In this document: positions 15,762 to 25,170 of the stretch, piece after piece
How the letters are laid out: each line of letters starts with the position of its first letter
Numbering within the stretch: position 1 is the stretch's first letter
DNA from: Pseudomonas viciae
GTDB taxonomy: Bacteria > Pseudomonadota > Gammaproteobacteria > Pseudomonadales > Pseudomonadaceae
Reading direction: 5' to 3'
Length of the DNA: 64,000 nt
NCBI RefSeq assembly: GCF_004786035.1
Contig: NZ_CP035088.1
Location: 2,516,001-2,580,000, forward strand
Notes under the pieces: generated by a model
The model's database searches: none
Told to the model about the DNA's origin: nothing
The model's input: the letters and a program-made list of their open reading frames with translations, nothing else
Position numbers and translations under genes: made by a program

Positions 15762-16259
15762 TTAATGCCGGGTCCTTATCGGTTGGTGCCTGACCCATAC
15801 ATCGCCGCTGCAAAGGTCAAAGATGATGTTTCGGTGACCGGTGCTGCCCATGTCCTGGGCAATCAGGTCGAGGCGGTAGAGGGCAGCGATTTCCAGGGCC
15901 GCATTGACGTTCAGTCGCGCCACGTCGCCGTAGGGCACGTGGCGTTGCAGTTCGGGGAACATTTCGCCGCCGCCGAACAGCTTGAGTTGGTAGTCTTCGG
16001 GCTCAGTGTGATGGGCCCTTGCCTGGCGGACGAACAGCTCGATGGCTTCGTCGGCGTACATGCCATTGAGCGCCGTGGAGCAGCGCACCCGACTGGGCAA
16101 CATGAAGTGGCACATGCCGCCGATCCGGCGCTCGGGGTGCCACAGCGTGATCGCCACGCAAGAACCGAGGATGGTGCGCAGCCGGGTTGGGCAGGTGGCG
16201 AAGCGAAACTCCCCCGGCGCCAGGTACATCTCGACCACTTCCCTCATCGCGGCGCTCAT
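15762..16259 (-). CDS. cheD: Chemoreceptor glutamine deamidase CheD
   Basis: A 165-residue CheD from ATG 16259, which overlaps the cheR stop by four bases (ATGA). The papain-like catalytic residues are in place: Thr29 and Cys34 in [13 protein letters not shown], and His51 in [10 protein letters not shown]. CheD deamidates receptor glutamines so that they can be methylated, and in some bacteria binds CheC. No CheC is encoded here. Its position between cheR and cheB places all three receptor-modifying enzymes in one run of overlapping genes. Confidence 0.95.
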   Translation of the reverse strand: MSAAMREVVEMYLAPGEFRFATCPTRLRTILGSCVAITLWHPERRIGGMCHFMLPSRVRCSTALNGMYADEAIELFVRQARAHHTEPEDYQLKLFGGGEMFPELQRHVPYGDVARLNVNAALEIAALYRLDLIAQDMGSTGHRNIIFDLCSGDVWVRHQPIRTRH

Positions 16260-17092
16260 GGCTTGCGATAAATCGAGGGCGACACCAGTTTCAACGCATC
16301 GGACACGCCGTTGAGGCTTTCCGAATGGCTCACGATGAAATACCCGCCGGGCTTGAGCCGGGGGACCAATCGGGCGACCACTTTGCTTTTGGTGGGTTGG
16401 TCGAAATAGATCATAACGTTGCGCAGGAAAATCACATCGAATTCCCCCAGGTCCGGCAAGGTGTCGTTGAGGTTGACCTGGATGAAATTGACCCGGCTGC
16501 GCAACGCCCGGTCGATGAGGAACGTGCCTTGCTGGCTGCCGGTGCCCTTGAGGCAGTATTTCACCAGCAGCGGATGGGGCAGGTTGCTGGCGCGTTCCAT
16601 CGGATAATGCCCGGCGCGCGCCTTGGCCAGCACCTGGGTGCTGATGTCCGAACCGATGACTTCCCAGGGCGTGGTGCCCAGCCCTTCGGCCAGGGTCATG
16701 GCCAGGCTGTAGGGTTCTTCGCCCGACGAACTGGCCGCGCTCCACAGGCGAAAGGTCTTGCCCGGCGTTGCGTGGGGCAGCACATGCTGACGCAGGAAGT
16801 CGAAATGCTTGGGCTCGCGGAAAAAGTAGGTCTCGTTGGTGGTGAGCAGGTCCAGCGCCACCTGCAATTCATCGGTGCGCTGACCGCTCATGATCAGCTT
16901 GAAATACTCGCCGTAGTTCTCCAGTTCATAGTGCTTGAGCCGCTTGAACAAACGCCCGGCCACCAGGGCTTTCTTGGCCGAGGACAAGTTAATGCCCGCG
17001 GCCTGGTATAGCCAGGATTGAAACTGGCTGAACTCCCGATCACTGAGCGCCAGCGAACTCACCGTGCGTTCCTTGCAGCTCTCGGCGTTCAT
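16256..17092 (-). CDS. cheR: Chemotaxis protein methyltransferase CheR
   Basis: A 278-residue SAM-dependent methyltransferase that methylates MCP glutamates. The N-terminal helical domain (FSQFQSWLYQAAGINLSSAK) is followed by the TTNETYFFREPKHFDFL motif, the SAM-binding RLWSAASSSGEEPYSLAM, and the FDVIFLRNVMIYFD segment. The beta-subdomain that binds receptor pentapeptides is present. Its ATG at 17092 overlaps the cheW stop by four bases. The neighbouring MCP ends in EFTRF, a possible tether for this enzyme. Confidence 0.95.
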   Translation of the reverse strand: MNAESCKERTVSSLALSDREFSQFQSWLYQAAGINLSSAKKALVAGRLFKRLKHYELENYGEYFKLIMSGQRTDELQVALDLLTTNETYFFREPKHFDFLRQHVLPHATPGKTFRLWSAASSSGEEPYSLAMTLAEGLGTTPWEVIGSDISTQVLAKARAGHYPMERASNLPHPLLVKYCLKGTGSQQGTFLIDRALRSRVNFIQVNLNDTLPDLGEFDVIFLRNVMIYFDQPTKSKVVARLVPRLKPGGYFIVSHSESLNGVSDALKLVSPSIYRKP

Positions 17093-17622
17093 GGTGCGTC
17101 AACTTCCAGCGCAGGGCTGGTCTGGGCGAGTTGAGACATTTCGTCGATGGACAGCACACGGCCCACCTCCAGCACGATCACGAACTTACCGTCGACCTTG
17201 GCCATGCCGCTGATAAAGTCAGCGCGGATCTTCGCCCCGAAACTCGGTGGCGGTTCGATCTGCGACGCCGGAATCTCCAGCACCGCCGACACCGTGTCCA
17301 CCAGCAGGCCGATGTCCTGAGCGTGTCCGTCCTCGGTGTTGGCCTCGATGATCACCACGCACGAACGCCGGGTGATCGCCGAATTCTGCCGGCCGAAACG
17401 CGCCGACAAATCCACCACCGGCACCACCGCGCCGCGCAGGTTAATCACCCCGCGCACGAAGGTCGGCATCATCGGCACCACGGTGAGGTTGCCGTACTCG
17501 ATGATTTCCTTGATGCACAGAATGCCGATGGCAAACATCTCCGTGCCGAGCATAAACGTCAGGTATTGCGCTTCTTCCTCAACCGCAATGGCGGCGTGAC
17601 GTGTGGTCGCGATGGCGCCCAT
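17089..17622 (-). CDS. cheW: Chemotaxis coupling protein CheW
   Basis: A 177-residue CheW that joins receptors to the CheA kinase. The double beta-barrel fold is marked by QYLTFMLGTEMFAIGILCIKE, MPTFVRGVINLRGAVVPVVD and DIGLLVDTVSAVLEIPASQI. It overlaps cheR by an ATGA and follows the receptor gene by 39 bases, in which the sequence CTAAAAGGAGATAA gives a strong ribosome site. Confidence 0.95.
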   Translation of the reverse strand: MGAIATTRHAAIAVEEEAQYLTFMLGTEMFAIGILCIKEIIEYGNLTVVPMMPTFVRGVINLRGAVVPVVDLSARFGRQNSAITRRSCVVIIEANTEDGHAQDIGLLVDTVSAVLEIPASQIEPPPSFGAKIRADFISGMAKVDGKFVIVLEVGRVLSIDEMSQLAQTSPALEVDAP

Positions 17623-17661
17623 GCCGTTATCTCCTTTTAGCGAGCCTGTGGGAACGAACCG

Positions 17662-19320
17662 TCAGAACCGGGTGAATTCGGATTCGTCCGGAGCGTTGGC
17701 CATGCTGTAGGCAAACGCCTTGGGCAATGCGGGCACGGGGGCTCGGACCGATTTGCGGCTGGACGAGCCGGGCGTGTTGTCCACCTTCAGGGGCTGGCTG
17801 GCCGATTTGGGCGGCGTGTCCAGGGTGAAGAAGCTCATGGCCTGTTGCAGCTGTTCGGCCTGGCTGCTCATCTCTTCGGCGGTGGCGGCCAGCTCTTCGC
17901 TGCTGGAGGCGTTCTGCTGGGTCACCTGGTTGAGCTGGGTCATGGCGGTGTTGATCTGCGCCACGCCGGCGGCCTGTTCTTCGGAAGCGGCGCTGATTTC
18001 CTGTACCAGGTCCGAGGTCTTGTTGATGGACGGCACCATCTCATTGAGCAAGTGCCCGGCCTTCTCGGCCATGTCGACGCTGCTGGAGGACAGCTCGCCG
18101 ATTTCCTGGGCCGCCACCTGGCTGCGTTCCGCCAGTTTGCGCACTTCGGCGGCAACGACGGCGAAGCCTTTGCCGTGCTCCCCGGCGCGGGCCGCTTCGA
18201 TAGCTGCGTTGAGTGCCAGCAGGTTGGTCTGGTAGGCAATGTCGTCGATGATGCTGATGCGCTGGGCGATTTTCTTCATCGCCACCACGGTTTGCTGCAC
18301 CGATTCGCCGCCGTCGGTGGCTTCCTTGGCGGCCTTGCTGGCCATGCCGTCGGTGACCTTGGCGTTCTCGGTGTTCTGGTTGATGCTGGCGCTCATCTGT
18401 TCGATGGAGGCGCTGGTTTCCTCGACACTGGCCGCCTGTTCGCTGGTGGCCTGGCTCATCGATTGTGCGGTGGCACTGACTTGTTCCGAAGCACTGGCCA
18501 GATTGTCCGCCGCGTTGCGCACTTCACCGATGATATGCGACAGCTTGCCCACCATATTCTGCATGGCGTTGAGCACCATGCCGGTTTCGTCCTTGGAGCC
18601 GCCCTCGATTTTCGCGTTCAGGTTGCCTTCGGCCAATTGTTCGGCCACGGCTGCGGCCTGTTTCAGCGGACGGGAGATGATTCGCGAAATGAACAGCGCC
18701 AGGGCCAACCCCACCAGCAAGGCGGCAATCAGCACGACGATGATCGACAGACGCGCATTTTCGAACAGCGTCGTGCCGTGCTCGGCGGCCACGCTGGCCC
18801 CCGCATCGTTGAATTCGACCAGTTTTTGTAGATCGGTGGTCACCAGGTCGAAATGACGCTTGGACTCGCCCTTGAGCAGCGCATGGGCCTCGTCGGTGAG
18901 GTTTTGCCGGGACAGTGCGAACAGATCCTTGCTCACCGCCAAATAGGCCGCCCAATCATTACGAGCGGTCTCAAACAGTTGGCGGTCTTCGGCGCTGGAA
19001 AGCAGTTTTTCATAGGTCGCGAGACGGGTTTCGAAGCCTTTCTTGGCATCTTCCGCTTCTTGCTCGATGGCGACGCGTTCCTGTTCGGAATCGGCGGTAA
19101 TGTGGCGGTTTTCCTTGAGGCGGTAGTTCGCCCCATAGAAACGCATCCCCGAGGCCGCACGCATGGAGGGCATCCAGTTTTCACGGATTTCCAAGGTGGT
19201 GCCGTTCACCTGGCCCAGTTGGATGATCGAGAACACACCCATGACGGCGGTCAGGGCCAGCACCACAACAAATGATGTGATCAGTTTGGTGGCGATTCTA
19301 AGATCGTAGAACCATTTCAT
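17662..19320 (-). CDS. Methyl-accepting chemotaxis protein with 4-helix-bundle sensor
   Basis: A 552-residue receptor from ATG 19320 (GGAGAGG upstream). A first membrane helix (residues 12-32), a periplasmic helical-bundle domain of about 155 residues ([20 protein letters not shown]), a second helix ([19 protein letters not shown]), a HAMP domain, and the MA signalling domain with tip [20 protein letters not shown] are present. A Pro/Ser-rich tail ends in EFTRF, which resembles the xWxxF pentapeptide that docks CheR/CheB on receptors. It lies inside the che operon, so it is probably the dedicated receptor for this pathway. The ligand is unknown. Confidence 0.92.
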   Translation of the reverse strand: MKWFYDLRIATKLITSFVVVLALTAVMGVFSIIQLGQVNGTTLEIRENWMPSMRAASGMRFYGANYRLKENRHITADSEQERVAIEQEAEDAKKGFETRLATYEKLLSSAEDRQLFETARNDWAAYLAVSKDLFALSRQNLTDEAHALLKGESKRHFDLVTTDLQKLVEFNDAGASVAAEHGTTLFENARLSIIVVLIAALLVGLALALFISRIISRPLKQAAAVAEQLAEGNLNAKIEGGSKDETGMVLNAMQNMVGKLSHIIGEVRNAADNLASASEQVSATAQSMSQATSEQAASVEETSASIEQMSASINQNTENAKVTDGMASKAAKEATDGGESVQQTVVAMKKIAQRISIIDDIAYQTNLLALNAAIEAARAGEHGKGFAVVAAEVRKLAERSQVAAQEIGELSSSSVDMAEKAGHLLNEMVPSINKTSDLVQEISAASEEQAAGVAQINTAMTQLNQVTQQNASSSEELAATAEEMSSQAEQLQQAMSFFTLDTPPKSASQPLKVDNTPGSSSRKSVRAPVPALPKAFAYSMANAPDESEFTRF

Positions 19321-19353
19321 TGGGAAGTACCTCTCCATGGAGTTGCTAAAGCG

Positions 19354-21459
19354 TCAGCGAGCAGTGGCTTGTTGTAATGGGGTTGCGGTGTAGCGGGTTT
19401 CGATTTGTGCGATCTGGGTGAGCAGCGCGGGAACGTCGAGAATCAACGCCACGGCGCCGCTGCCCAGGATGGTCGAGCCGCTGATGCCGCGCAGGGCGCC
19501 GAACAGTTTGCCCAGGGGTTTGATGACGGTCTGGAATTCACCCAGCAAGTCATCCACCACCAGCCCTGCCTTGAGTTCGGCGTAGCGCACCACCACCACG
19601 TTCTGCCGGCGCGAGGCCGGGCCTTCGTGGCTGAAGTGATCACGCAGGTACACCAGGGGCAGCACTTCGCCGCGCAGGTCCAGGTAACCTTGTTCGCGGC
19701 TGGCGGTCCCAGCGTCTTCGCTCAGTTCGATGCATTCCTGGACCATGTCCAGGGGAATGACGTAGGTGGACTGGCCGATGCCCACCAGAAAACCATTGAT
19801 GATCGCCAGGGTCAGCGGCAGGCGGATGCGCACCACGGTGCCCTTGCCCGGCTGGCTGTCCAGGTCGACGGTGCCGCGCAGCAGGGTAATGTTGCGCTTG
19901 ACCACGTCCATGCCGACGCCACGCCCTGAAAGGCTGGTGACGGCCTGGGCGGTGGAAAAGCCGGGTTCGAAGATCAGGTTGTAGATTTCCTGGTCGGTCG
20001 GGCTCGCCCCGGCGGGCACCAGGCCACGTTCCTGGGCTTTTTCCAGGATCCGGTCGCGGTTCAGGCCGGCGCCATCGTCAGCGATTTCCAGCACAATGCT
20101 GCCTGAGTCGTGGTAGGCGTTGAGGTGCAGATGCCCCTTGACCGGCTTGCCGGCCGCCAGCCGTGCCTCGGCGGTTTCGATGCCGTGGTCCATGGCGTTG
20201 CGCAGCAGGTGCATGAGCGGATCGCCGATTTTCTCCACCACGGTCTTGTCCAGTTCGGTTTCCGCGCCGCTGATGATCAGGTCGATGTCCTTGCCCAGTT
20301 CCTGGCTGACGTCGCGCACCACCCGGCGGAACCGGTTGAAGGTTTCGCCGATGGGGATCATGCGCAGGCGCAGGGCGCCATCAAGGATTTCTTCCACCAG
20401 TGCCGACACCGTCGAAGTGGACTCCTGCAACGGATCGTTGTTGCAGGTGCGCGCCAGCAGGCTGGCACCGGCACTGGCGATGACCAGTTCCCCCACCAGG
20501 TTGATCAACTCGTCGAGCTTGTCAGCGTTGACCCGCACATAAGTGCCGTCCTTGGCTTTGTTGTCGCTTGTCACCGGTTGTTTGTCGACGGCTACCTGGG
20601 TGGACAGGCGCGGTGTCTTGCGCTGGTCCGGCAGCAACTCGCCCGTGGTGACCAGTGCTGTGCCGGCGTCGGGCTGCTCTTGTCCGGTGGTCACCAGACC
20701 GGTGTTCACCTGCGGCGCGAGGTCCTCCACGGCAACGATCTCGATCTGGCAGTCTTCACGCACGAAATCGAAGACTTCGTTAATTGCCCCGTGGCCGGCG
20801 GCCGAGCGAAACTCGATGTCGAAGCCCAGGTAGCAGGATTCGGCATCCCAGCATTCGGCCGAGGGCAACGTGTCGGTCAACGTATCGATGTGAGCGATTT
20901 CACCGAGGGTTTGCAGGTAGCGCAGGAACGACAGCGGGTCCATGCCGTTGCGGAATACGTCCGGGCCGAAGCGCAGGGAAATGTGCCAGAGGCGCGTTTC
21001 GCCAGGCTCGGCGGTTTTGGCTTCAGCCTCCGGTGTCGGGTCGGCGGCAGGCGAGGGCGCCTGGTATTCCTGCAGGATCTGGCACAGCTGCATTTCCCGT
21101 TCGAGGGCTGGTGGGGTCAGTGTCCCGCCCTGGTTGGCCACCACGTTGATCAATTCCAGCATGTGATCGCTGGACTTGAGCAACACGGCGATCAGGCCCG
21201 TGTCCACCTCGACGCTGCCGTCGCGCAGGCGATCGAGCACGTCTTCGACGATGTGAGTGAAGCTGACGATCGGTTCCAGGCCGAACAGCCCGGCCGAGCC
21301 CTTGATGGTGTGTGCGGCCCGGAAAATCGCGCCAACGGCGTCATCGTCGCCGGGGTCGGTTTCCAGTTGCAGCAGCGATTCTTCCATCGACTGCAACAAC
21401 TCCCGTGCCTCGACGATGAACGTTTGTTGTGCCTGATCGAGATTGATGCTCACGCTCAT
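19354..21459 (-). CDS. cheA: Chemotaxis histidine kinase CheA
   Basis: A 701-residue CheA. P1 has His50 in FRAAHTIKGSAGLFG; a linker and P2-like region (150-300) follow; P3 dimerisation has ELINLVGELVIA; P4 ATPase has HLLRNAMDHGIE, DDGAGLN and GRGVGMDVVKRN; P5 CheW-like domain spans about 565-690 (LTLAIINGFLVGIGQSTYVIP). It is full length with no missing catalytic motif. AAAGGAT precedes the ATG. It phosphorylates the operon's CheY and CheB in response to the two MCPs encoded around it. Confidence 0.95.
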   Translation of the reverse strand: MSVSINLDQAQQTFIVEARELLQSMEESLLQLETDPGDDDAVGAIFRAAHTIKGSAGLFGLEPIVSFTHIVEDVLDRLRDGSVEVDTGLIAVLLKSSDHMLELINVVANQGGTLTPPALEREMQLCQILQEYQAPSPAADPTPEAEAKTAEPGETRLWHISLRFGPDVFRNGMDPLSFLRYLQTLGEIAHIDTLTDTLPSAECWDAESCYLGFDIEFRSAAGHGAINEVFDFVREDCQIEIVAVEDLAPQVNTGLVTTGQEQPDAGTALVTTGELLPDQRKTPRLSTQVAVDKQPVTSDNKAKDGTYVRVNADKLDELINLVGELVIASAGASLLARTCNNDPLQESTSTVSALVEEILDGALRLRMIPIGETFNRFRRVVRDVSQELGKDIDLIISGAETELDKTVVEKIGDPLMHLLRNAMDHGIETAEARLAAGKPVKGHLHLNAYHDSGSIVLEIADDGAGLNRDRILEKAQERGLVPAGASPTDQEIYNLIFEPGFSTAQAVTSLSGRGVGMDVVKRNITLLRGTVDLDSQPGKGTVVRIRLPLTLAIINGFLVGIGQSTYVIPLDMVQECIELSEDAGTASREQGYLDLRGEVLPLVYLRDHFSHEGPASRRQNVVVVRYAELKAGLVVDDLLGEFQTVIKPLGKLFGALRGISGSTILGSGAVALILDVPALLTQIAQIETRYTATPLQQATAR

Positions 21460-21493
21460 ATCCTTTGTCGTGTCGGGGCGGTGGTGCAGGTCG

Positions 21494-21778
21494 CTAGGCC
21501 TTCAGGTTGCACAGCTCCAGCGTTTCGGTAACGGCCTTGCTACGACCGGTCAATGTCAGTTGGGTACCGGCTTTCGGTGCCTCGCGCAGCGCCATCAACA
21601 GCAGTTGCAGGCCGGCGCCATCCATTTCGGTAATCTGCGACAGGTCCAGAGCCATGTGCGGCGTTTCTCCCAAGCGCGGCAGCCACTGCGCGGCCAGGTC
21701 GGCGGCGGTGTAGATCGTCAGCTCGCCGTCGATGTGAACCTGCGCGGTGTCATCGTGGGTTTCGTACAACAAGGGCAT
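21494..21778 (-). CDS. STAS-domain protein in chemosensory operon
   Basis: A 94-residue single STAS domain (anti-anti-sigma/MlaB-like). Residues 14-20 (VHIDGEL) and 43-60 (ALDLSQITEMDGAGLQLLL) match the family strands and helix. The site phosphorylated in SpoIIAA-type antagonists (D-S-S-G) reads D53-G54-A55-G56, so both serines are missing and ordinary phospho-switching is unlikely. It sits between cheY and cheA, separated by 15 and 34 bases. STAS proteins accompany some non-flagellar chemosensory systems as partners of response regulators; its role here is open. Confidence 0.85.
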   Translation of the reverse strand: MPLLYETHDDTAQVHIDGELTIYTAADLAAQWLPRLGETPHMALDLSQITEMDGAGLQLLLMALREAPKAGTQLTLTGRSKAVTETLELCNLKA

Positions 21779-21793
21779 TGCAGCCTCCGGCCA

Positions 21794-22162
21794 TCAAGGA
21801 AGAATCAACTTGGAAACCGCCGCCAGCATCTGCGCCGGCTGGAACGGCTTGACCACCCAGGCCTTGGCACCCGCCGCCTGGCCCTCTTGTTTCTTCGATT
21901 CCTGGGATTCGGTGGTGAGCATGATGATCGGCGTGAACTTGTAGCTGGCCAGTTTCTTGACCTCCTTGACGAAGGTGATGCCGTCCATGTTCGGCATGTT
22001 CACGTCGCTGATGATCAGGTGCACTTTCTGGCCATTGAGCTTGCCCAGTGCATCCTTGCCATCGCTGGCCTCGATCACGTCGTAGCCGGCACTTTTCAAC
22101 GCGATGCCGACGACCTGCCGAACGCTCGCGGAGTCGTCGACAACCAATACACTCTTAGCCAT
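21794..22162 (-). CDS. cheY: CheY-type single-domain response regulator
   Basis: A 122-residue stand-alone receiver. Acidic pocket Asp9/Asp10, phospho-acceptor Asp53 (LIISDVNMPNMDG), Thr83 (MLTTES) and Lys105 (VVKPF) are all present, so it should accept phosphate from CheA. It has no output domain. The cluster encodes no fla or pil genes, so it could act on the flagellar motor or on another target. It follows the first MCP by 10 bases. Confidence 0.93.
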   Translation of the reverse strand: MAKSVLVVDDSASVRQVVGIALKSAGYDVIEASDGKDALGKLNGQKVHLIISDVNMPNMDGITFVKEVKKLASYKFTPIIMLTTESQESKKQEGQAAGAKAWVVKPFQPAQMLAAVSKLILP

Positions 22163-22172
22163 GAAGGCTCTC

Positions 22173-23387
22173 CTAAAAGAAGGTTATTTCCTGTGAAACC
22201 TGTTGCGCGCCCGAGTCGCCGCGATGGTTGCGGCGTTGCTCGTCGGTGGCATAAGTGGTTTCCATGCGTGCCAGCCATTGGCGGGCATCGATGGTAACGG
22301 CCTGGTCCGGCGACTGACTGGCCTGCTGCATGTGCACATGCAGGTCCTCGATGTTGTCGCGTACGTGGCTGAGGATCTGGCTGACCCGATCCTGGAATTG
22401 CAGGCTGACCAGCACTTCGGTGAGTTCGTCACGAATGCCGAAACTCTCCTGTTGGAGCATGTCAGCCGATTCGGCCAGCCGCCCGGTGACGCTCTTGAAC
22501 CGTTCCAGCACGTGCTGGATGCTGTCTTCGGAGCTGGTCACCGAGTGGCTGTCCTGGTCGGCGCCGCTGGAGGCGGCCTGGACCAGTTGGGTAATGGCGT
22601 TATTGATGATGTCGACCTTGGCCGACATCTGCTGGCCGGTCTCGCTGGACTTGCTCGACAGGCTGCGCACGGCGTCCGCCACCACCGCAAAACCGCGTCC
22701 GGCTTCACCCGCACGGGCGGCTTCGATGGCGGCGTTGAGTGCCAGCAGATTGGTCTGGGCAGCAATCGCCGCGACATCGGCGGCCATGGTCCGCAGCTCG
22801 CCGGTGTAGGCCGTGAGGTTGCGCACCTGGGCCAGGGTTTCATCACGGCTGGCCTGGGTGGCCTTCAAGGAGTCGATCACCTGGACCAGTTCGCCTTCGC
22901 TCTGGGCCAGCACCTGCACGGCGCCGCCGCTGCTTTTGCCGGCCAGTTCACCGGCGGCCAGTTGCGAGGCTTGCACGGTTTCCTCCAGGCGCGAAGAAAT
23001 GCCGGTGAAGCGGCTGGTGAGGGAGACAATCGCGGTTTCGGTCTGCTGCCGGGAGCTTTCCACCTGCTTGGCCCAGATCGGCATGGCCCCAAGGATGACT
23101 TCGTTGAGTTGCGCTTGGGTTTTATGGGAAAGACGTTCAGAGGCCTGCTCGTGCTGGGCAATGGCCGCTGCAACGGCGCTGTCGAGCTGACGACGCTGCG
23201 CACGTGCGCTCCACACGCCAGCACCAACGCCCAAGGCCAGGACCGTGACACTCAAACCGATGTTTTGCACACTGGGACCGTTGAGTGCCAGCACGCCGAC
23301 GCTGGCGGCGATACCTGCGAGCACTGCGCTCCAAAGGATGCGTGGCTGGGGTTGGGAAGGGGAATGACCGGGTGAATACGACGTCAT
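22173..23387 (-). CDS. MCP-like receptor with CheZ-like C-terminal motif
   Basis: A 404-residue protein starting at ATG 23387 (AAGGA six bases upstream). Two adjacent hydrophobic helices at residues 18-35 and 44-60 leave almost no periplasmic domain, followed directly by a coiled-coil and the MA signalling hairpin with tip [20 protein letters not shown]. After the hairpin, residues 329-338 read [10 protein letters not shown]: Asp333 and Gln337 have the i,i+4 spacing of the catalytic pair in CheZ (DxxxQ in FQDLTGQ). The tail ends EITFF. As first gene of the operon it may serve as receptor, and possibly as a phosphatase for CheY in place of the absent CheZ; the latter is inference. Confidence 0.85.
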   Translation of the reverse strand: MTSYSPGHSPSQPQPRILWSAVLAGIAASVGVLALNGPSVQNIGLSVTVLALGVGAGVWSARAQRRQLDSAVAAAIAQHEQASERLSHKTQAQLNEVILGAMPIWAKQVESSRQQTETAIVSLTSRFTGISSRLEETVQASQLAAGELAGKSSGGAVQVLAQSEGELVQVIDSLKATQASRDETLAQVRNLTAYTGELRTMAADVAAIAAQTNLLALNAAIEAARAGEAGRGFAVVADAVRSLSSKSSETGQQMSAKVDIINNAITQLVQAASSGADQDSHSVTSSEDSIQHVLERFKSVTGRLAESADMLQQESFGIRDELTEVLVSLQFQDRVSQILSHVRDNIEDLHVHMQQASQSPDQAVTIDARQWLARMETTYATDEQRRNHRGDSGAQQVSQEITFF

Positions 23388-23636
23388 GGTTCGGTCCTTG
23401 AACAAATGTAGCTAACTGGTTATTTGCGAATAACTGGTTATCTGCGTCCTTTGCTCGGACTTGAAGACCAGTCGTCCGATATCACATAGCTATAGACATT
23501 CACCTACACAGCGTCTGGCACTGTGCTATCTCAGATTAGACGCAGTCTGCAAAATGTCGAGGGCACCCGACGAAGGTATGAGCCGCACTGAGTGCCCTAT
23601 GTTGGACTAGGAATGGGATAACCCGGTGGCGAGGAT
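23388..23636. promoter_or_regulatory. Leader and presumed promoter region of the chemosensory operon
   Basis: Upstream of the first MCP, TAACTGGTTATTTGCG (23413-23428) is repeated with one mismatch at 23431-23446, an 18-base period that would place two identical faces on the helix for a regulator or could be a simple duplication. No confident -10/-35 pair was found. The rest of the gap to the MATE gene is a REP hairpin. Confidence 0.4.
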
Positions 23637-23747
23637 ATCTGTGGGAGCAAGGCTTGCCCGCGATGAAGATGACGCTGTCGATCTGGAACCGAGTCGCCTG
23701 CTTCGCGGGCAAGCCTTGCTCCCACAGATAAATCCCCTCGCCACAGG
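23637..23747. repeat. REP/BIME hairpin, 110 bp
   Basis: CTGTGGGAGCAAGGCTTGCC and its complement GGCAAGCCTTGCTCCCACAG form a 20-bp stem around a 50-base loop, followed by AAATCCCCTCGCCACAGG, half of the other REP type. Confidence 0.8.
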
Positions 23748-23805
23748 TATGGATTGCGCTAAATTACCGGCACCTGAATTGTCGAACCTGCCATTACGAG
23801 CCCTC

Positions 23806-25152
23806 ATGCCCACCCAGCCTCTCTGGAAAACCTATCTTCTGTTCCTGATCCCCATGGTCCTGTCCAATTTCCTGCAGTCCATGTCCGGCACACTCAACAG
23901 CATCTACATCGGCCAGATGCTCGGCACCCAGGCATTGGCGGCGGTGTCGGGCATGTTTCCCATCGTGTTTTTCTTCATTGCCCTGGTCATCGGCCTGGGG
24001 GCGGGGGCAGGGGTATTGATCGGGCAAGCCTACGGCGCCGGGCAAACCGGTACGGTGAAAGCCATCGCCGGCTCGACATTGTTGTTGGGGGCGATTATCG
24101 GGCTGGTGGCGGCGGTGCTCGGTAGTGTCTTTGCGCGCCAGGCGTTGCAGGGGCTCGGCACACCGGCCGATGTGCTGGAGGACGCCGTTTCCTATGCGCG
24201 GGTCATGATGTGGATCCTGCCGATGTTGCTGGTATTCGTGCTGTTCACTCAACTGTTACGCGGGGTGAGCGATACGGTGTCACCGATGTTGGCGTTGCTG
24301 GTGTCCACCAGCGTCGGGCTGCTGCTCACGCCGGCGTTGATTCGCGGCTGGCTGGGGCTGCCACAGATGGGCATCCAGAGCGCGGCATTGGCGGGGTTGG
24401 TGGGGACGACGTCGGCGATGCTGATGCTGGCGTGGCGCCTGAACCGTCGCGAGCATGCCCTGGCGCCGGACCGCGCGTTGTTTGCGGCGATGCGCCTGGA
24501 CATGGACATCCTCGGCAAAGTGCTGCGCATCGGCCTGCCCACGGGGCTGCAAATGGTGGTGATCTCGTTGTCGGAGCTGGTGATCCTGGCGCTGGTCAAC
24601 GGCCACGGTTCCCAGGCCACGGCGGCCTACGGCGCGGTGACGCAGATCGTCAATTACGTGCAGTTCCCGGCGCTATCAATCGCCATCACCGCTTCGATCC
24701 TCGGCGCCCAGGCCATCGGTGCCGGACGCCTGGAACGCCTGGGACCGATCCTGCGCACGGGGCTGTTGATCAACCTCTGGCTCACCGGTGGGCTGGTGGT
24801 GTTGGGGTATCTGTTGTCCCACTGGCTGCTGGGCCTGTTCATCACCGATCCGGCGGCGCGGGTGCAGGCCGAGCACCTGCTGCACATCATGCTCTGGAGC
24901 CTGCTGGTGTTCGGCTTCCAGGCGATTGTCGGCGGCATCATGCGCGCCAGCGGCACGGTGCTGATGCCGGTGGCGATCTCGATTTTCTGTATCGTCGGCG
25001 TGCAGGTGCCCGCGGCGTATCTGCTGGACGCCCACTTCGGCTTGCAAGGGGTGTGGATGGCCTTTCCCGTGGCTTACCTGAGCATGCTGTTGTTGCAGAC
25101 GCTGTATTACAAACGGGTCTGGCAGCATCAGCCGATTGAGCGGTTGGTGTAA
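23806..25152 (+). CDS. MATE-family multidrug/sodium antiporter
   Basis: A 448-residue inner-membrane protein with twelve hydrophobic helices in two MatE repeats. ATG 23806 is chosen because MPTQPLWKTYLLFLIPMVLS starts at the first helix; the longer upstream frame runs through a REP hairpin. Family features include SGTLNSIYIGQMLGTQALAA and GLGAGAGVLIGQAYGAG in the first half and LGAQAIGAGRLERLG in the second. MATE proteins expel cationic drugs or metabolites in exchange for Na+ or H+. It is a lone gene between two REP hairpins, with no local regulator. Confidence 0.88.
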   Translation: MPTQPLWKTYLLFLIPMVLSNFLQSMSGTLNSIYIGQMLGTQALAAVSGMFPIVFFFIALVIGLGAGAGVLIGQAYGAGQTGTVKAIAGSTLLLGAIIGLVAAVLGSVFARQALQGLGTPADVLEDAVSYARVMMWILPMLLVFVLFTQLLRGVSDTVSPMLALLVSTSVGLLLTPALIRGWLGLPQMGIQSAALAGLVGTTSAMLMLAWRLNRREHALAPDRALFAAMRLDMDILGKVLRIGLPTGLQMVVISLSELVILALVNGHGSQATAAYGAVTQIVNYVQFPALSIAITASILGAQAIGAGRLERLGPILRTGLLINLWLTGGLVVLGYLLSHWLLGLFITDPAARVQAEHLLHIMLWSLLVFGFQAIVGGIMRASGTVLMPVAISIFCIVGVQVPAAYLLDAHFGLQGVWMAFPVAYLSMLLLQTLYYKRVWQHQPIERLV

Positions 25153-25170
25153 TCGGCCCACCGCTGAACC

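Noticed and set aside
20110-21531. A 473-residue plus-strand frame across cheA.
   Set aside because: Antisense shadow of cheA with no domain; cheA motifs are complete on the other strand.
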